Shown here piece by piece: positions 63,548-64,000 of a DNA stretch of 64,000 nt. The DNA comes from Rhodoplanes sp963724735 (GTDB lineage: Bacteria; Pseudomonadota; Alphaproteobacteria; Rhizobiales; Xanthobacteraceae). Under the pieces are notes generated by a model that saw only the letters and a list, made by a program, of their open reading frames with translations, searched no databases and was not told the DNA's origin. The stretch's first letter is position 1, and each line of letters starts with the position of its first letter. The stretch covers positions 1-64,000 of the forward strand of contig CAVRVX010000001.1 in the NCBI GenBank assembly GCA_963724735.1, given 5' to 3'. The position numbers and the translations under genes are program-made.

Positions 63548-64000
63548 ATGATCCGGCCCGCCAGCTCGGATAATGCATGGTGCATGGTGACGGGCGGCGC
63601 CGGCTTCATCGGCTCGGCATTGGCGCGCCGGCTGGTCCATGGCGGCCGTGGCGTGGTCAATGTCGACAAGCTCACTTATGCGGCGAACCTCGCCAACTGC
63701 CGTCCGGTCGAGAATGCAGCGAACTACCGGTTCGAGAAAGCCGATATCGCGGACGGCCATAGGATGGCCGAGTTATTCGCCGGTTACCGACCGAAGATCG
63801 TCTTCCATCTTGCCGCGGAAACGCACGTCGATCGATCGATCGACGGACCCGGACCATTCGTGCAGACAAATGTGGTCGGGACCTCGGTTCTCCTGGATGT
63901 CGCGCGCGCCCACTGGCAGCGCCTGCGCGAGAACGAGCGGGCGCAGTTCAGGTTCATTCTGGTTTCGACCGACGAAGTCTATGGCTCGCTGGCAAGCGAG
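63548..64000 (+). CDS. rfbB: dTDP-glucose 4,6-dehydratase, 5' part (runs off the window)
   Basis: RfbB converts dTDP-glucose to dTDP-4-keto-6-deoxyglucose, the common precursor of deoxysugars. The first 151 residues are present. They show the Rossmann motif VTGGAGFIGSALARRLV, NVDKLTYAANLANCRPVE, HLAAETHVDRSIDGPGPFVQ, TNVVGTSVLLDVAR and VSTDEVYGSL at the active site. The frame is open at the right edge. Together with the aminotransferase and C-methyltransferase it supports a deoxysugar pathway. Confidence 0.9.
   Translation, partial: MIRPASSDNAWCMVTGGAGFIGSALARRLVHGGRGVVNVDKLTYAANLANCRPVENAANYRFEKADIADGHRMAELFAGYRPKIVFHLAAETHVDRSIDGPGPFVQTNVVGTSVLLDVARAHWQRLRENERAQFRFILVSTDEVYGSLASE

Noticed and set aside
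1..64000. CRISPR array
   Set aside because: No series of short repeats with unique spacers of regular length was found. The only periodic repeat is the coding YRR tail.

Overview
The window comes from a GC-rich alphaproteobacterium, most likely Hyphomicrobiales (Bradyrhizobium/Xanthobacteraceae-like). The basis is gene content and order: dnaK-dnaJ-pmtA-pyrF-dapB, an OlsB-type ornithine-lipid acyltransferase, a phasin, a DUF3551 protein, and an alphaproteobacterial RpoH-type promoter before dnaK. No rRNA, tRNA or CRISPR array was seen.

Layout. 0.6-2.7 kb: parE broken by many small frameshifts. 2.8-13 kb: a graveyard of mobile DNA. It holds an IS630 stub, a tyrosine-recombinase stub, a complete group II intron (3733-5673) placed just after a hairpin, a degraded IS1634 copy, a broken tcmP-like gene, and a small integrative element (8.4-12.5 kb) with integrase, AlpA-like regulators and a TerS-like protein, scrambled by one direct and one inverted duplication. 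13.4-17.4 kb: DUF3551 protein, FMN reductase and a GH13 branching-type enzyme. 17.7-23.1 kb: a DUF2760/Hsp70/Hsp70 operon. 23.3-34 kb: DUF2934 protein, phasin, phosphatase remnant, PP2C-like protein, MepA, a secreted unknown, an APC permease, a hydrolase-like lipoprotein, a truncated histidine kinase and an MHS transporter.

The most interesting locus is at 34.4-37.3 kb. A 146-residue protein with a twin-arginine-like leader ends in ten Tyr-Arg-Arg units separated by Phe or Gly. It is followed by a radical SAM/SPASM protein (currently split by one extra base) and a nitrilase-fold protein whose catalytic Cys is replaced by Ser. I read this as a RiPP system, probably of the aromatic-cyclophane type, with a core motif I cannot assign to a named family.

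37.4-63.5 kb is mostly core genome: VOC protein, DoxX, a frameshifted LysR regulator, SCO, dnaK and dnaJ with hairpins between them, pmtA, an intact IS1634 element flanked by TTTAAA, pyrF, two DUF1330 proteins, dapB, IS21 and IS66 fragments around a long-form gpmA, olsB, comM and a TsdA-like dihaem cytochrome. The right end is a surface-glycan cluster: SGNH hydrolase, C-methyltransferase, two polytopic GT-C-like proteins, GT2, DegT aminotransferase and the start of rfbB.

Caveat: parE, the histidine kinase, the radical SAM gene and the LysR gene all break at single-base indels in otherwise well-conserved sequence. Some of these may be sequencing errors rather than true pseudogenes.
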